Below, one piece after another: positions 9,273-19,062 of a stretch of DNA of 64,000 nucleotides. The notes beneath the pieces are model-generated. The model did not search any database. It saw only the letters and a program-made list of their open reading frames with translations, and was not told the DNA's origin. The position numbers and the translations under genes are program-made. Each line of letters begins with the position of its first letter. Positions within the stretch are counted from its first letter, which is position 1. Source of the DNA: Paenibacillus sp. DCT19 (GTDB lineage Bacteria; Bacillota; Bacilli; Paenibacillales; Paenibacillaceae); NCBI RefSeq assembly GCF_003268635.1, contig NZ_CP029639.1, positions 4,971,501 through 5,035,500 on the forward strand, given 5' to 3'.

Positions 9273-11260
9273 TCCGTCTCCTGTCTCTCTTCATTATTAA
9301 GTCGCTGCGCTGGTGGGAGTGATGGCAGCTCTCGCATCAGCGGATGAACAATAGTTACACAAGTTCCCTCGCCTTCCCGGCTTGATAGTTCGATTCCGTA
9401 TTCATCACCGAAGGACAGTCGTAATCGGGCTTGTACGTTCAACATCCCATAGCTTTTACCGGTCATGCTCGGAGAGGCTGACTCCAAGCTCTCTAGGGGA
9501 ACATCAAGCAATTCTACCATTTCTGCAAGTCGTTCCGCGGACATTCCCGCTCCATCGTCTTCCACCATAAGAAGTAATTTGCCACGTTCTACCCTGGCCT
9601 CCACACGGATCAGGCCTGGCCCGCGACGTCCTTTGATCCCATGGTAGATTGCGTTCTCCACCAATGGTTGAAGCAATAACTTCAACATGTACAGGTTCTG
9701 CAGTTCCTCAGGAACATTCAGTGTGTACTGCAGTCGATCACGATATCGTGTCTGCTGGATCTGCAGGTAACTGCTAATATGCTCAAGCTCGGAACGCAGC
9801 GGAATGTAGTCCTGACCTTTACTAAGCCCAATTCGAAATAGTCGAGACAGCGCACCCACCATGCCCGATACATCATCTGCACCCTCTTTGCGAGCCATCC
9901 AGTGGATCGTATCCAGTGTATTGTATAAAAAATGGGGTTTAATATGCTCCTGCAAACTGCGCATCTCCGCTTCCCGCTTCTGTCGCTCCCGTAGTTCATT
10001 CAGCGATATGAGCTGCCGAATCTGTATGAGCATTCGATTGAAGCTGTTCCCTAGCATGCCAATCTCATCGGCACGATCGCTCCAGCGACCTGCTCTAAGA
10101 TTGCCAGTCTCTGCTCTACGCATATAAGACATTAAACGAAAAATAGGCTGGGCAATAGAACGTGAGAACCACAAAGAGGCACTTAAACCAAACAAACACA
10201 CTACAAATACAAAACTGACTACATAAAACTGTATCTGGCGTACCTCCGTAATGGACTCCCTTGTTGGAAATACCCCTACGGTTCTCCACCCGGTAAAGGT
10301 GGAGGACTGATACATGAATAACAAAGTGCCACCATCTGTCTCAGCGGTAAATGTCCCGCTGTCCTCGGAGGGAAACCAATCCGCAGAGATATCTTCAATC
10401 AGGGGATGCTGAGGTTTATACACGCTCTGTCCCTCTGCATCCGTTACCATGACGTACCCGGATTTACCCAAGGTTACGTTGCGTGCGGCCTGCGAGACAG
10501 ATCTCAGCTTGAGATCAATCATGATGACTCCTCGAACACGTCCCGATTCTTCATCTGTAATGGAGCGTGCAACCGATACAATCTCATCATCCTTGTAGCG
10601 AACATGCGTCGTAATATTACGCTCTTTAGGCTGACCAAGTACAGTAAAAATGCCTGGATGAGCTGAAGCTTCGCGGTACCATGCCTCTTCGGTCAGCCCC
10701 TGCTCCGTCCGGGGATACATCTCATTGCTAATATAGTCCCCGCTACCATTGACGAGCACGATGCCAGCGATTTCCGGGTACAGCGTTGTGAATCCCTGTA
10801 AGGTTTGTTTGATGTCATACAGTTGCTGCTGCTCTAATTGGGCACTCTGAGCACTCTCTGCGTTGCTTATCGAACCCAGATCCCCATCCACATCCGAAGG
10901 CGTATTTCCGTGCATAAATGCATCGATATCCGGGTCAAATGCAATCAAGTAGGTCATATTCTGCAAATTTTCCATTTTGGTGTTCAGACCTTCATTCACT
11001 TTGCCAATAAGCTGCATCGTATGTCCCTCAACTTGTCTCTCTACCACCCGCTCTACCGTCCAGTTCACGAGCAATCCGAGTCCAACGGAAGGTACAATAG
11101 CAAATAACAAAAACAGCAGCATCAACTGGTAGCGAAGCGGCATGTTACGCAGCCATAATCGCTTAATACCGTTTCGGAGCGAAGAGCGCCAAGTTTGCCG
11201 ATTCCAAGCACTATTTTCCTCAACATGTTCCTTGTTATTTGGCATAATAATCATCCACAT
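9269..11260 (-). CDS. Sensor histidine kinase, Cache domain (YesM family)
   Basis: This is a membrane histidine kinase of 663 residues. A first membrane helix (about 42-68) and a second (about 340-365) bracket an extracellular double-Cache-like sensor. A HAMP linker (FRLMSYMRRAETGNL region) follows. The His_kinase domain has the phospho-His in HIKPHFLYNTLDTIHWM, and the HATPase_c domain has QPLVENAIYHGIKG and DDGAGM. The gene starts inside the 3' end of the binding-protein gene and overlaps the response regulator by 4 bases. The start has no clear ribosome site, and an ATG at 11245 is possible, which suggests coupling to the upstream gene. It is the middle member of a binding protein / kinase / regulator trio. 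Confidence 0.93.
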   Translation of the reverse strand: MWMIIMPNNKEHVEENSAWNRQTWRSSLRNGIKRLWLRNMPLRYQLMLLFLLFAIVPSVGLGLLVNWTVERVVERQVEGHTMQLIGKVNEGLNTKMENLQNMTYLIAFDPDIDAFMHGNTPSDVDGDLGSISNAESAQSAQLEQQQLYDIKQTLQGFTTLYPEIAGIVLVNGSGDYISNEMYPRTEQGLTEEAWYREASAHPGIFTVLGQPKERNITTHVRYKDDEIVSVARSITDEESGRVRGVIMIDLKLRSVSQAARNVTLGKSGYVMVTDAEGQSVYKPQHPLIEDISADWFPSEDSGTFTAETDGGTLLFMYQSSTFTGWRTVGVFPTRESITEVRQIQFYVVSFVFVVCLFGLSASLWFSRSIAQPIFRLMSYMRRAETGNLRAGRWSDRADEIGMLGNSFNRMLIQIRQLISLNELRERQKREAEMRSLQEHIKPHFLYNTLDTIHWMARKEGADDVSGMVGALSRLFRIGLSKGQDYIPLRSELEHISSYLQIQQTRYRDRLQYTLNVPEELQNLYMLKLLLQPLVENAIYHGIKGRRGPGLIRVEARVERGKLLLMVEDDGAGMSAERLAEMVELLDVPLESLESASPSMTGKSYGMLNVQARLRLSFGDEYGIELSSREGEGTCVTIVHPLMRELPSLPPAQRLNNEERQETE

Positions 11261-12242
11261 TCGAGCGTGTCACCACAGAGATCCCCGTGTCTACCATTAC
11301 CGGTAACGGCGCATTTTCACCAGAAGAGGATGGAGCAGGCACCGTTAACTGATGATGCAGATGGAACAAATATTGTAGCGACCAATAGCCCATGTTCCAG
11401 GTTCCCTGCGCAATCGTGGCTGATATCGTACCATTCTTGATCATGTCGAGTGTGACTTTGTTTGTGTCAAAAGAGATGATTTGCAGCGCATGACCTTGCC
11501 CTGCATTTTGCACAGCCTCACCGACTCCTGCCCCTCCTGTTGCCTCGGTTACAAAAATACCTGCCAATTGCGGATGAGCCTTCATCATCCTTAACGTCTC
11601 TTCTCTAGATATCACCGCATCTCCATGTCCATCCGCAATTTCAACGACCTTCATGGACGGGTATCGTTCCTGAATCGTATCCCGGAATCCCTTCGTCCGC
11701 TCTTCATGATTTTGTTGTCCGGGTAGGGTCAGAACGGCAACCTCTCCCTCACGCCCCAATAACTCAGCCATTTTATCCGCTGCCGTTACACCAGACTTGT
11801 AGTTATCCGTCCCGAGGAAGGAATAGGCCTGGCTATCGGGAGCATCTGCATCGAACAGGATGACGAGAATGTCCGCTTCGATCGCCTTATTAATCGCCGG
11901 GATCAACGATTGCGGGTCAATGGCAGATATAGCAATACCTGCGGGTTTACGCGCGATTGCCTGCTCAATTACGGTTGTCTGCTCTTTCGCGTCATATCGG
12001 GTAGCTCCGCGGTATTCAACAGTCACACCAAGCGTATCCGCGGCGTCCTCGAAGCCTTTGAGCGGACTCTTCCAATACTCTAGCCCGGATTGGAACGTTA
12101 TCATGATGTATGTCTCACCAATATCACCACGCAGCCCCCGGTTCTCCCAAGAACTGTTCGCCTGGCTGGTGTATTCAAATCTCAGAACATACAATGCAAA
12201 TGCTGCAATAAGCAAAATGTATACCAACAGCATTTTCTTCAT
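11235..12242 (-). CDS. Membrane-anchored sugar-binding protein, probable sensor subunit
   Basis: This is an RbsB/XylF-like periplasmic-binding-fold protein (335 residues). It begins with an uncleaved-looking membrane helix (LLVYILLIAAFALYVL) and has no lipobox Cys, unlike the ChvE-like transporter protein. Ligand-binding landmarks are visible: IAISAIDPQSLIPAINKAIE, VILFDADAPDS, TLPGQQNHEERTKGF and IISFDTNKVTLDMI. It overlaps the histidine kinase gene. Family knowledge: in Clostridium beijerinckii the anchored XylFII binds xylose and acts with LytS/YesN to switch on xylFGH. The same order here suggests this protein presents the sugar to the kinase. GTG at 12251 is possible, but AAGGG fits the ATG at 12242 better. 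Confidence 0.85.
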   Translation of the reverse strand: MKKMLLVYILLIAAFALYVLRFEYTSQANSSWENRGLRGDIGETYIMITFQSGLEYWKSPLKGFEDAADTLGVTVEYRGATRYDAKEQTTVIEQAIARKPAGIAISAIDPQSLIPAINKAIEADILVILFDADAPDSQAYSFLGTDNYKSGVTAADKMAELLGREGEVAVLTLPGQQNHEERTKGFRDTIQERYPSMKVVEIADGHGDAVISREETLRMMKAHPQLAGIFVTEATGGAGVGEAVQNAGQGHALQIISFDTNKVTLDMIKNGTISATIAQGTWNMGYWSLQYLFHLHHQLTVPAPSSSGENAPLPVMVDTGISVVTRSNVDDYYAK

Positions 12243-12448
12243 TCCGTTCACTTCCCTTAAATGGTCTGATCACCTTACACTTCGTTCTAAATTGTAAACG
12301 CAATCATTCAAAAAGAAAACCACTCTTCAATTTTGGAAATAAACTGCTGCTGCTCTCGTCGATGATTCTGCTGCAATAATGTACTATAAGCTCGCAGCCT
12401 CTCTGCCATATGATCATAGAACCATATTACTTCTAGAGGGGACTTCAG

Positions 12449-13033
12449 ATGAATATTACATCCTTTTTGATCTATTGCATTATCGTTACCTTCACACCTG
12501 GCCCTAGCAACATTGTTATTCTATCTTCTACGCAGAAGAATGGCGCACGCAAAACGATGAACTATGTGTGGGGTGCCACAATTGCGTTCGGTCTGCTGCT
12601 TGCCGCTTCCGCCTTTCTTAATCATCTGCTGGCAGGGGTTCTACCCAGTATGGTGAAAATAATGCAGATCGTAGGTAGCCTATACATGCTATACCTCGCT
12701 TACCAGGTGTACAAAATGGGTTCCAGTGCGGAAGCACCGAAACAGGTTACTGGTTTCCTGAATGGGTTCATCATGCAATTTCTGAATCCCAAAGTCATTC
12801 TGTTTACGTTCACCGTCATGCCTAGTTATGTATTGCCCTATTATAATAGTTCACTATCTTCGTTTATGTTCGTTATGCTCATTACACTCATTGGATTTTT
12901 GGCCTACTCCAGTTGGGTCGTGTTCGGGTCTATCTTCAGAACGTTTCTTAATCATCATCAAAAAGCAATGAGTATCCTCATGGCCCTATTTTTGTTATAC
13001 TCAGCCATTATGGTATCGGGAATCATCTCGTGA
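12449..13033 (+). CDS. LysE family amino-acid/metabolite exporter
   Basis: This is a 194-residue inner membrane exporter of the LysE/RhtB superfamily. It has about six hydrophobic helices and the N-terminal signature TPGPSNIVILSS followed by a charged loop and a long second helix. FLNPKVILFTFTVMP is the typical central motif. Family members export basic amino acids, homoserine, threonine or cysteine-pathway metabolites; the substrate here is not evident. AGAGGGG precedes the ATG by about 8 bases. An AraC-type regulator begins 12 bases downstream on the same strand, so exporter and regulator form a small operon. Confidence 0.9.
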   Translation: MNITSFLIYCIIVTFTPGPSNIVILSSTQKNGARKTMNYVWGATIAFGLLLAASAFLNHLLAGVLPSMVKIMQIVGSLYMLYLAYQVYKMGSSAEAPKQVTGFLNGFIMQFLNPKVILFTFTVMPSYVLPYYNSSLSSFMFVMLITLIGFLAYSSWVVFGSIFRTFLNHHQKAMSILMALFLLYSAIMVSGIIS

Positions 13034-13045
13034 TCGGAGGTTAGC

Positions 13046-13825
13046 TTGGTGGAATTGTTTAATTACAAAAAAACAGAGGATGTGCTGGCTCTATCCGCCA
13101 GCTTTACGGATTTCACTTACAAAAAACATTGTCACGAGGAATATGCCGTAGGCGTAACCCTTCGAGGCATTCAACAATATAATCTGGATGGTCATTATCA
13201 AGCTTCTCACAAAAATGGCGTCATGTTATTTAATCGAGAGCAGACGCATGATGGTAGCTCCTATGACCGTGAAGGAATCGATTATGTCATGTTATATTTC
13301 AAGCCAGATCTGATGTCTGAGGTGCTGGGAAAGAAGGAACTACACTTCTCAACACCCATCGTTTATAACCCTGAACTTGCGCGAGCAATCCTCAGGGTAA
13401 ACGATGCTGTTCAGCATGGCCGAGATGAAGCTTTATGCAGCGAACTACTGCTCAATCTAGCAAACCTACTAGCTAGAGAAAACGAAGTAAACGTACCGCA
13501 TAAAGCTACGAGCAGCCTTGTGAGTACAGCAAAAGAAATGATGTTTTACAGCATCGACGATGTGCTTAAATTAGACGATCTCTGCACCCAACTCGGCATG
13601 TCCAAATACCAATTCATTCGTGAGTTCAAAGCACAAGCTGGCATATCACCGTACCAGTTTTTCCTGAATTGCAAAGTAGAGCGCGCACGCCAATCTTTGG
13701 AGAACGATAAGGACATCTACGCTGCTGTAGCTCAGTGCGGTTTCGTCGATCTCACGCATCTTAACCGTCATTTCAAACGTTTCTTCGGCATTACCGCCTA
13801 TGAATATATGAAACAACTGAATTAA
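13046..13825 (+). CDS. AraC family transcriptional regulator
   Basis: This 259-residue regulator has an N-terminal cupin-type AraC_binding domain (HCHEEYAVGVTLRG, then HDGSSYDREGIDYVMLYFKP) and a C-terminal AraC DNA-binding domain (LDDLCTQLGMSKYQFIREFK, then CGFVDLTHLNRHFKRFFG). CGGAGG lies 5 bases before a TTG (13046) and 8 before a GTG (13049). Either can be the start. It follows the LysE exporter by 12 bases, and AraC regulators with this layout commonly control a linked exporter in response to its substrate. Direct regulation of the exporter is inference. Confidence 0.9.
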   Translation: MVELFNYKKTEDVLALSASFTDFTYKKHCHEEYAVGVTLRGIQQYNLDGHYQASHKNGVMLFNREQTHDGSSYDREGIDYVMLYFKPDLMSEVLGKKELHFSTPIVYNPELARAILRVNDAVQHGRDEALCSELLLNLANLLARENEVNVPHKATSSLVSTAKEMMFYSIDDVLKLDDLCTQLGMSKYQFIREFKAQAGISPYQFFLNCKVERARQSLENDKDIYAAVAQCGFVDLTHLNRHFKRFFGITAYEYMKQLN

Positions 13826-13869
13826 GGCTTGTCTACACACTCTCGTCGTTCAGAGTTTTCAGACAAGCC
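13826..13869. terminator. Hairpin between convergent genes
   Basis: GGCTTGTCT pairs with AGACAAGCC, with an inner ACTCT/AGAGT stem. It lies between the convergent AraC and TIMP-like genes. T tracts are poor on both sides. The segment TGTCTGAAAACTC (minus strand) is shared with the repeat-like element at 49761-49919, so it could be a small relic of that family rather than a classical terminator. Confidence 0.5.
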
Positions 13870-13881
13870 CTAGAGAAACCG

Positions 13882-14445
13882 TTACTTCTGTCGTCTACGG
13901 ACATATATTATTGCTACAACAATAACGAGAAATAGACCTATACTACCTAGAATGAGTGGGAATAAATAATTAGGAGATGAATTCGTTGAACCTGAGTCAT
14001 CTTCAGTGACCCACTCTCCTGCTCCTAGTAATTGTACATCTTCATCCGCTTGGGAAATGAGTTTATTACCACTGCATAGCGTCGTTTTCAGTGTATGGTC
14101 TTTTTCATCCGAGGAAGCAAATACGAGATAGGTTTCACCTTTGGTAAATTGGAAGCCACATGATGAGGAACCATGATCCAGACTATGAATCGTAACCTTC
14201 TGCCCATTCACTCCCTTCCATGCTCTTACTGCTTCAAACGTATATTTGCGATATTCGCCAAATCCGAACTGGCTTCGGGCGCCTTTTTCAGTGACCTTCC
14301 CCTCAAATACCGCCGAGTAGGTATCTAGCTTTTCTAGGGCTGTGCTGTCTACACAGCTGCAGGCATAAGCTTTCTCTCCCGGGTAGACGGTAAATCCTAA
14401 CGTAACGAGGACAATGAGTATGGTTAGAAAGGATATTCGTTTCAT
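13882..14445 (-). CDS. TIMP/netrin-like (NTR) surface protein
   Basis: This is a predicted secreted, membrane-anchored protein of 187 residues. It has a signal peptide (ISFLTILIVLVTLGFTV) and a mature part starting near YACSCVDSTALEKLDTYSAV. A C-terminal helix (YLFPLILGSIGLFLVIVVAI) is followed by RRRQK, as in a stop-transfer anchor. The CSC start and the SAVFEGKVTEKG and TTLCSGNKLIS segments resemble bacterial relatives of the tissue inhibitor of metalloproteinase/NTR fold; function in bacteria is not known. GGAGG lies 7 bases before the ATG at 14445. An upstream in-frame ATG at 14472 falls before the predicted transcription start and is rejected. Confidence 0.8.
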   Translation of the reverse strand: MKRISFLTILIVLVTLGFTVYPGEKAYACSCVDSTALEKLDTYSAVFEGKVTEKGARSQFGFGEYRKYTFEAVRAWKGVNGQKVTIHSLDHGSSSCGFQFTKGETYLVFASSDEKDHTLKTTLCSGNKLISQADEDVQLLGAGEWVTEDDSGSTNSSPNYLFPLILGSIGLFLVIVVAIIYVRRRQK

Positions 14446-14473
14446 AACTTTCCTCCATTTCCTTTTTTTCATG

Positions 14474-14482
14474 ATTATACCA
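14474..14482 (-). promoter_or_regulatory. Extended -10 promoter of the TIMP-like gene
   Basis: The minus strand reads TGGTATAAT, a perfect TATAAT with the TGn extension and no good -35 box. Transcription would begin about 14467. The ATG at 14472 therefore cannot be used and the start is fixed at 14445. Confidence 0.6.
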
Positions 14483-14548
14483 TATGGTTGAGAATCTACT
14501 ATCTATGTATCTCTAGAGTACGGTAGAGTAACGTAACTATAGACTAAT

Positions 14549-14584
14549 AAACCCGCCCATCCCTATTACAGGATAAGCGGGTTT
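14549..14584 (-). terminator. Terminator after the GH1 gene
   Basis: AAACCCGC pairs with GCGGGTTT around a loop of about 20 bases, 36 bases past the GH1 stop. On the minus strand TTTATTAG follows. It may also stop read-through on the plus strand (TTTCATTTTG). Confidence 0.7.
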
Positions 14585-14619
14585 CATTTTGTTATCTTAT
14601 CGTCAGCCAATGAATTGAA

Positions 14620-16051
<1,432 letters not shown>

Positions 16052-16151
16052 ATGTTCGTTCCTCCCCTGTTCGTCTCTATTCGTTTAGCAACACTATATA
16101 TCTAGTCTAACATCCATACCCTGACACCTTCTGTCATGGTATAATCACAAC

Positions 16152-17099
16152 ATGGAAAATAACCGACTATTCAGAATGCTACTGTTGTTATTGGAGAAAA
16201 AGAAATCGACTGCGCCTGAGCTGGCACGGCTGTTTGAAATATCGGTGCGCACCGTGTACCGCGACATTGATCGATTAAGTGCGGCAGGCATTCCCGTGTA
16301 TACCACAACCGGTAAACATGGCGGTGTACATCTCATGGACAACTATGTCATGGATAAGTCGCTTCTATCTGAAGATGATCAGAATGAGATTTTATTAGGT
16401 CTTTATAGCGTGAGTGCCATCCCGCATCTGAACAGTGCACATATGTTGAAACGGCTCACCGCCATGTTTGACCATGAGCTGGACTGGATTGAATTTGATT
16501 TTTCCCCTTGGGGTAGTATTCCCATGCAAGAGAGAGAACTATTTAATCAGGTGAAGCTCGCCATCCTAAGCAAGCAGCTCATGACATTTCATTATGTCGA
16601 TTCAGACGGCGAGTCTAGTATAGAAACGATTGAACCGATCAAGTTAATTTTCAAAAACAATACTTGGTACTTCAAAGGCTATGACCGGAATCGCCCTCAC
16701 CACACCGAAGCCCAGACGTATAAAATGAAACGCATATCTGAACTCAAGCTGCGATCCACGCTTATGGACGAGAACACAACGATTGAGGGCTCGGGCACAA
16801 AAGACCACATTGCCAACACGCCTATTTCGTTAAAGCTACAATTCTCAAGCGCAATTGCGTACCGGGCCTATGATTATTTTGACCCCTCCCGGATTGAGAA
16901 GCTGCCTGATGGTAGATTGCTTGTGTCGCTAGAGATTCATGAGGGCGAACGCTTATATTTTTTCCTTATGTCATTCGGTGCTGAACTCACGATTCTGGAG
17001 CCAACGTATATCCGGCAGGAACTGCTCCATCGCCATCGCATGGCTGTCGCACATTTGCAGGGACAATGCACCGATCAATCCAGTCTAGATCCGGAATGA
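16152..17099 (+). CDS. WYL-domain transcriptional regulator (YafY/DeoR-like)
   Basis: This 315-residue DNA-binding regulator starts with a winged helix-turn-helix (residues about 5-55; STAPELARLFEISVRTVYRD), followed by YTTTGKHGGVHLMDNYV. A WYL domain occupies about 135-230 (FHYVDSDGE; FKNNTWYFKGYDRNR), then a C-terminal WCX extension. WYL domains sense nucleotides or other small ligands in several families. The gene is divergent from the GH1 gene, with only 100 bases between the starts, so it may control it, but that is inferred from position alone. A methyltransferase follows 89 bases downstream on the same strand. Confidence 0.9.
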   Translation: MENNRLFRMLLLLLEKKKSTAPELARLFEISVRTVYRDIDRLSAAGIPVYTTTGKHGGVHLMDNYVMDKSLLSEDDQNEILLGLYSVSAIPHLNSAHMLKRLTAMFDHELDWIEFDFSPWGSIPMQERELFNQVKLAILSKQLMTFHYVDSDGESSIETIEPIKLIFKNNTWYFKGYDRNRPHHTEAQTYKMKRISELKLRSTLMDENTTIEGSGTKDHIANTPISLKLQFSSAIAYRAYDYFDPSRIEKLPDGRLLVSLEIHEGERLYFFLMSFGAELTILEPTYIRQELLHRHRMAVAHLQGQCTDQSSLDPE

Positions 17100-17188
17100 A
17101 TGGTATACTGTAAGAGATTGGGTTGGAAACATTGTAGTTGATTATGTTGTGGTATCTCATCCATCTATTCTCAGAAGGAGGTTTGTCC

Positions 17189-18004
17189 ATGCAAGACATC
17201 AGACGTAACAATGTAGATCGATTTACCGGCTTTGGTGCGTTATACGACCAAAATCGCCCTTCTGCTCCCACCGAAGTTGTAGAGATTCTAACGACGTACT
17301 TAGGTCATAAACCGCGTATGGTCGCAGATGTAGGCTGCGGAACAGGGTTATCCTCATGGATCTGGCTTCATGAAGCAGATCGTATTATCGGATTTGAACC
17401 AAGTGATGATATGCGGGCAGTAGCCGAGTCCAAATGGGAGTCTGCAGGCAAACCGGATAACCTCCGATTTGTGTCTGGCTTATCGCATGAGCTTGGCTTA
17501 CCTGACGACAGTGTAGACATACTGACCTGCTCACAATCCTTTCATTGGATGGAGCCTCAGTCCACGCTCTCCGAGTTCGCTCGTGTGTTACGACCGGGAG
17601 GCATCTTCGCCGCTTACGACTGCGACTGGCCTCCAATGCTGGATTGGCAGCTGGAACAGGCGTACCAGCAATTAGTACTTACCGCAGACAACCGCGCATT
17701 GCAGCTATCAAGTCCAGAGAGTCAGGCTTATAAATGGAGCAAAGACGGACATTTAGGGCAGATTCAGCAATCGGGATTGTTTCGCTATGTTCGTGAGATT
17801 GTATTCCACCATCGCGAAACATTCGACGCAGAGCGGTATGTCAATCTGGCTCTTAGTCAAGGTGGATTGCAAACTGCTCTGAAGCTTGGCGCAGATGAGG
17901 TTCGGACTGCCGAAGATGAGTTCAGACAACTGGCAGTGAAGGTATTCGATGGGCATGACAGATCAGCTTTATTTTCGTATCGCATGCGCCTGGGCATCTT
18001 ATAA
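17189..18004 (+). CDS. Class I SAM-dependent methyltransferase
   Basis: This is a small-molecule methyltransferase-like protein of 271 residues. The SAM-binding motif I is VADVGCGTGLSSWI (about 48-60). The acidic motif II is IIGFEPSDDM, and DILTCSQSFHWM followed by FARVLRPGGIFAAYD are post-I and motif III elements as in the Methyltransf_11 family. AAGGAGG lies 7 bases before the ATG at 17189; an upstream in-frame ATG has no ribosome site. The substrate cannot be predicted. It sits between the WYL regulator and the SUKH protein on the same strand, with spacings that allow but do not prove co-transcription. Confidence 0.87.
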   Translation: MQDIRRNNVDRFTGFGALYDQNRPSAPTEVVEILTTYLGHKPRMVADVGCGTGLSSWIWLHEADRIIGFEPSDDMRAVAESKWESAGKPDNLRFVSGLSHELGLPDDSVDILTCSQSFHWMEPQSTLSEFARVLRPGGIFAAYDCDWPPMLDWQLEQAYQQLVLTADNRALQLSSPESQAYKWSKDGHLGQIQQSGLFRYVREIVFHHRETFDAERYVNLALSQGGLQTALKLGADEVRTAEDEFRQLAVKVFDGHDRSALFSYRMRLGIL

Positions 18005-18068
18005 TATTCATGAACGAGAATACGTAAAATTATGTACAGATCTGAATTCATAAGGAGGTGTGTACAAC

Positions 18069-18686
18069 ATGCAGCAATTGGAGCAGGATCGCACCTTCAT
18101 TGTGAATACGTTGGAGGCTTATTTTGACACCCCACATCGGGATATCCTGATGTCTCATCCTGCCAAAACGTCTGAGGATGATTATGGTGTACCTCATGAG
18201 ATGCAAGTGGGTGAGGTCGATGAAGAGGGCTGGGTTCGTTGGAGGATGATCCCTTCCACAGTGACTGAAGAGCAGGTTCGAAGATTGGAACAATTGCATA
18301 ATCTTCCGCTTCCGGTTCCCCCATTGTATTTGGCCTACCTTACAACCCGGCATGTCCTAAATGTGTATCTGCGCTATGATCACTTCATGGTTGGGCTCCC
18401 AGACTTGCCATCAGACAATCCATTGCGGAGTTTACATACGTTATGGGAAACATGGCAGCCCTTGATTGCGCAGGGGTATATTCCTTTTGCAACCTATGCA
18501 GATGATGCAGGGCCCGTGTGTTGGGATACTCAGAATCCCACTGAGGATCAGGATTATGCCGTTGTTTGGTTTGACCACGAGGCTCTGGTTGGCCAGCCAT
18601 CATGGACTCGTACACAGCTTGCTCCATTCGCACAGCCTTTGTTTCCTTCATTTCGAATGATGCTAACCTCGCTACATTCATCATAA
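18069..18686 (+). CDS. SMI1/KNR4 (SUKH) family protein
   Basis: This 205-residue protein has SUKH-type features: an N-terminal helix region, LPVPPLYLAYLTTRHVL in the middle, and the characteristic IPFATYADDAGPVCWDT and YAVVWFDHEAL strands. In bacteria many SUKH proteins are immunity proteins against polymorphic nuclease toxins, while others have unknown housekeeping roles. No toxin gene is adjacent. AAGGAGG lies 10 bases before the ATG at 18069. A GTG at 18060 overlaps the ribosome site and is unlikely. A strong terminator follows. Confidence 0.7.
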   Translation: MQQLEQDRTFIVNTLEAYFDTPHRDILMSHPAKTSEDDYGVPHEMQVGEVDEEGWVRWRMIPSTVTEEQVRRLEQLHNLPLPVPPLYLAYLTTRHVLNVYLRYDHFMVGLPDLPSDNPLRSLHTLWETWQPLIAQGYIPFATYADDAGPVCWDTQNPTEDQDYAVVWFDHEALVGQPSWTRTQLAPFAQPLFPSFRMMLTSLHSS

Positions 18687-18778
18687 ATCGAACGGATGAC
18701 GTGGCTATGCAGCCTTATATCGAGCAAGGCTAATTGATATAGTGAACACAGCTTCATTTTCTGTTTGTTCTAAGACAA

Positions 18779-18832
18779 ATCCCCGAGTGCTCTCTTCATG
18801 CTCAAAGAGAACATCCGGGGATCATTATTTTT
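18779..18832 (+). terminator. Terminator after the SUKH gene
   Basis: ATCCCCG pairs with CGGGGAT and an inner GTGCTCTC/GAGAACAT stem extends it, followed by CATTATTTTT. It is about 90 bases past the stop and directly before the first repeat copy. Confidence 0.8.
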
Positions 18833-18840
18833 AAGTGCGT

Positions 18841-19058
18841 GTTCAAAAAGTGTTCAAAAAGGATGGTTTTCAGTACCGAGAAGATGGGATGAAGATAGAA
18901 ATGGAGTAGCGGAGCGTAGGCAAAACTACGTGAGCAACTACATTGTTTCCGAAGGAAACAAGCTTCGTAAGCATCCACTTATTTCGGCTGAATTCCATAT
19001 TCGATGCTGAGATGCCATCAGGCATTCTTCTTAATCAAAAGCAGACTTTTTGAACAAC
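18841..19058 (-). repeat. Dispersed MITE-like repeat, copy 1
   Basis: This is a non-coding element of about 218 bases with GTTCAAAAAG at one end and CTTTTTGAAC at the other, forming terminal inverted repeats. Read on the minus strand it matches the copy at 29717-29882 through most of its length, including CATCTCAGC, TGGAATTCAGCCGAAAT, CTCACGTAGTTTT and ACGCTCCGCTACTCCATTTC. This copy has an extra internal segment with a palindrome (TTGTTTCC and GGAAACAA). One end carries a second GTTCAAAAAG. It lies between two convergent gene ends and has no coding capacity. Confidence 0.8.
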
Positions 19059-19062
19059 CCCT

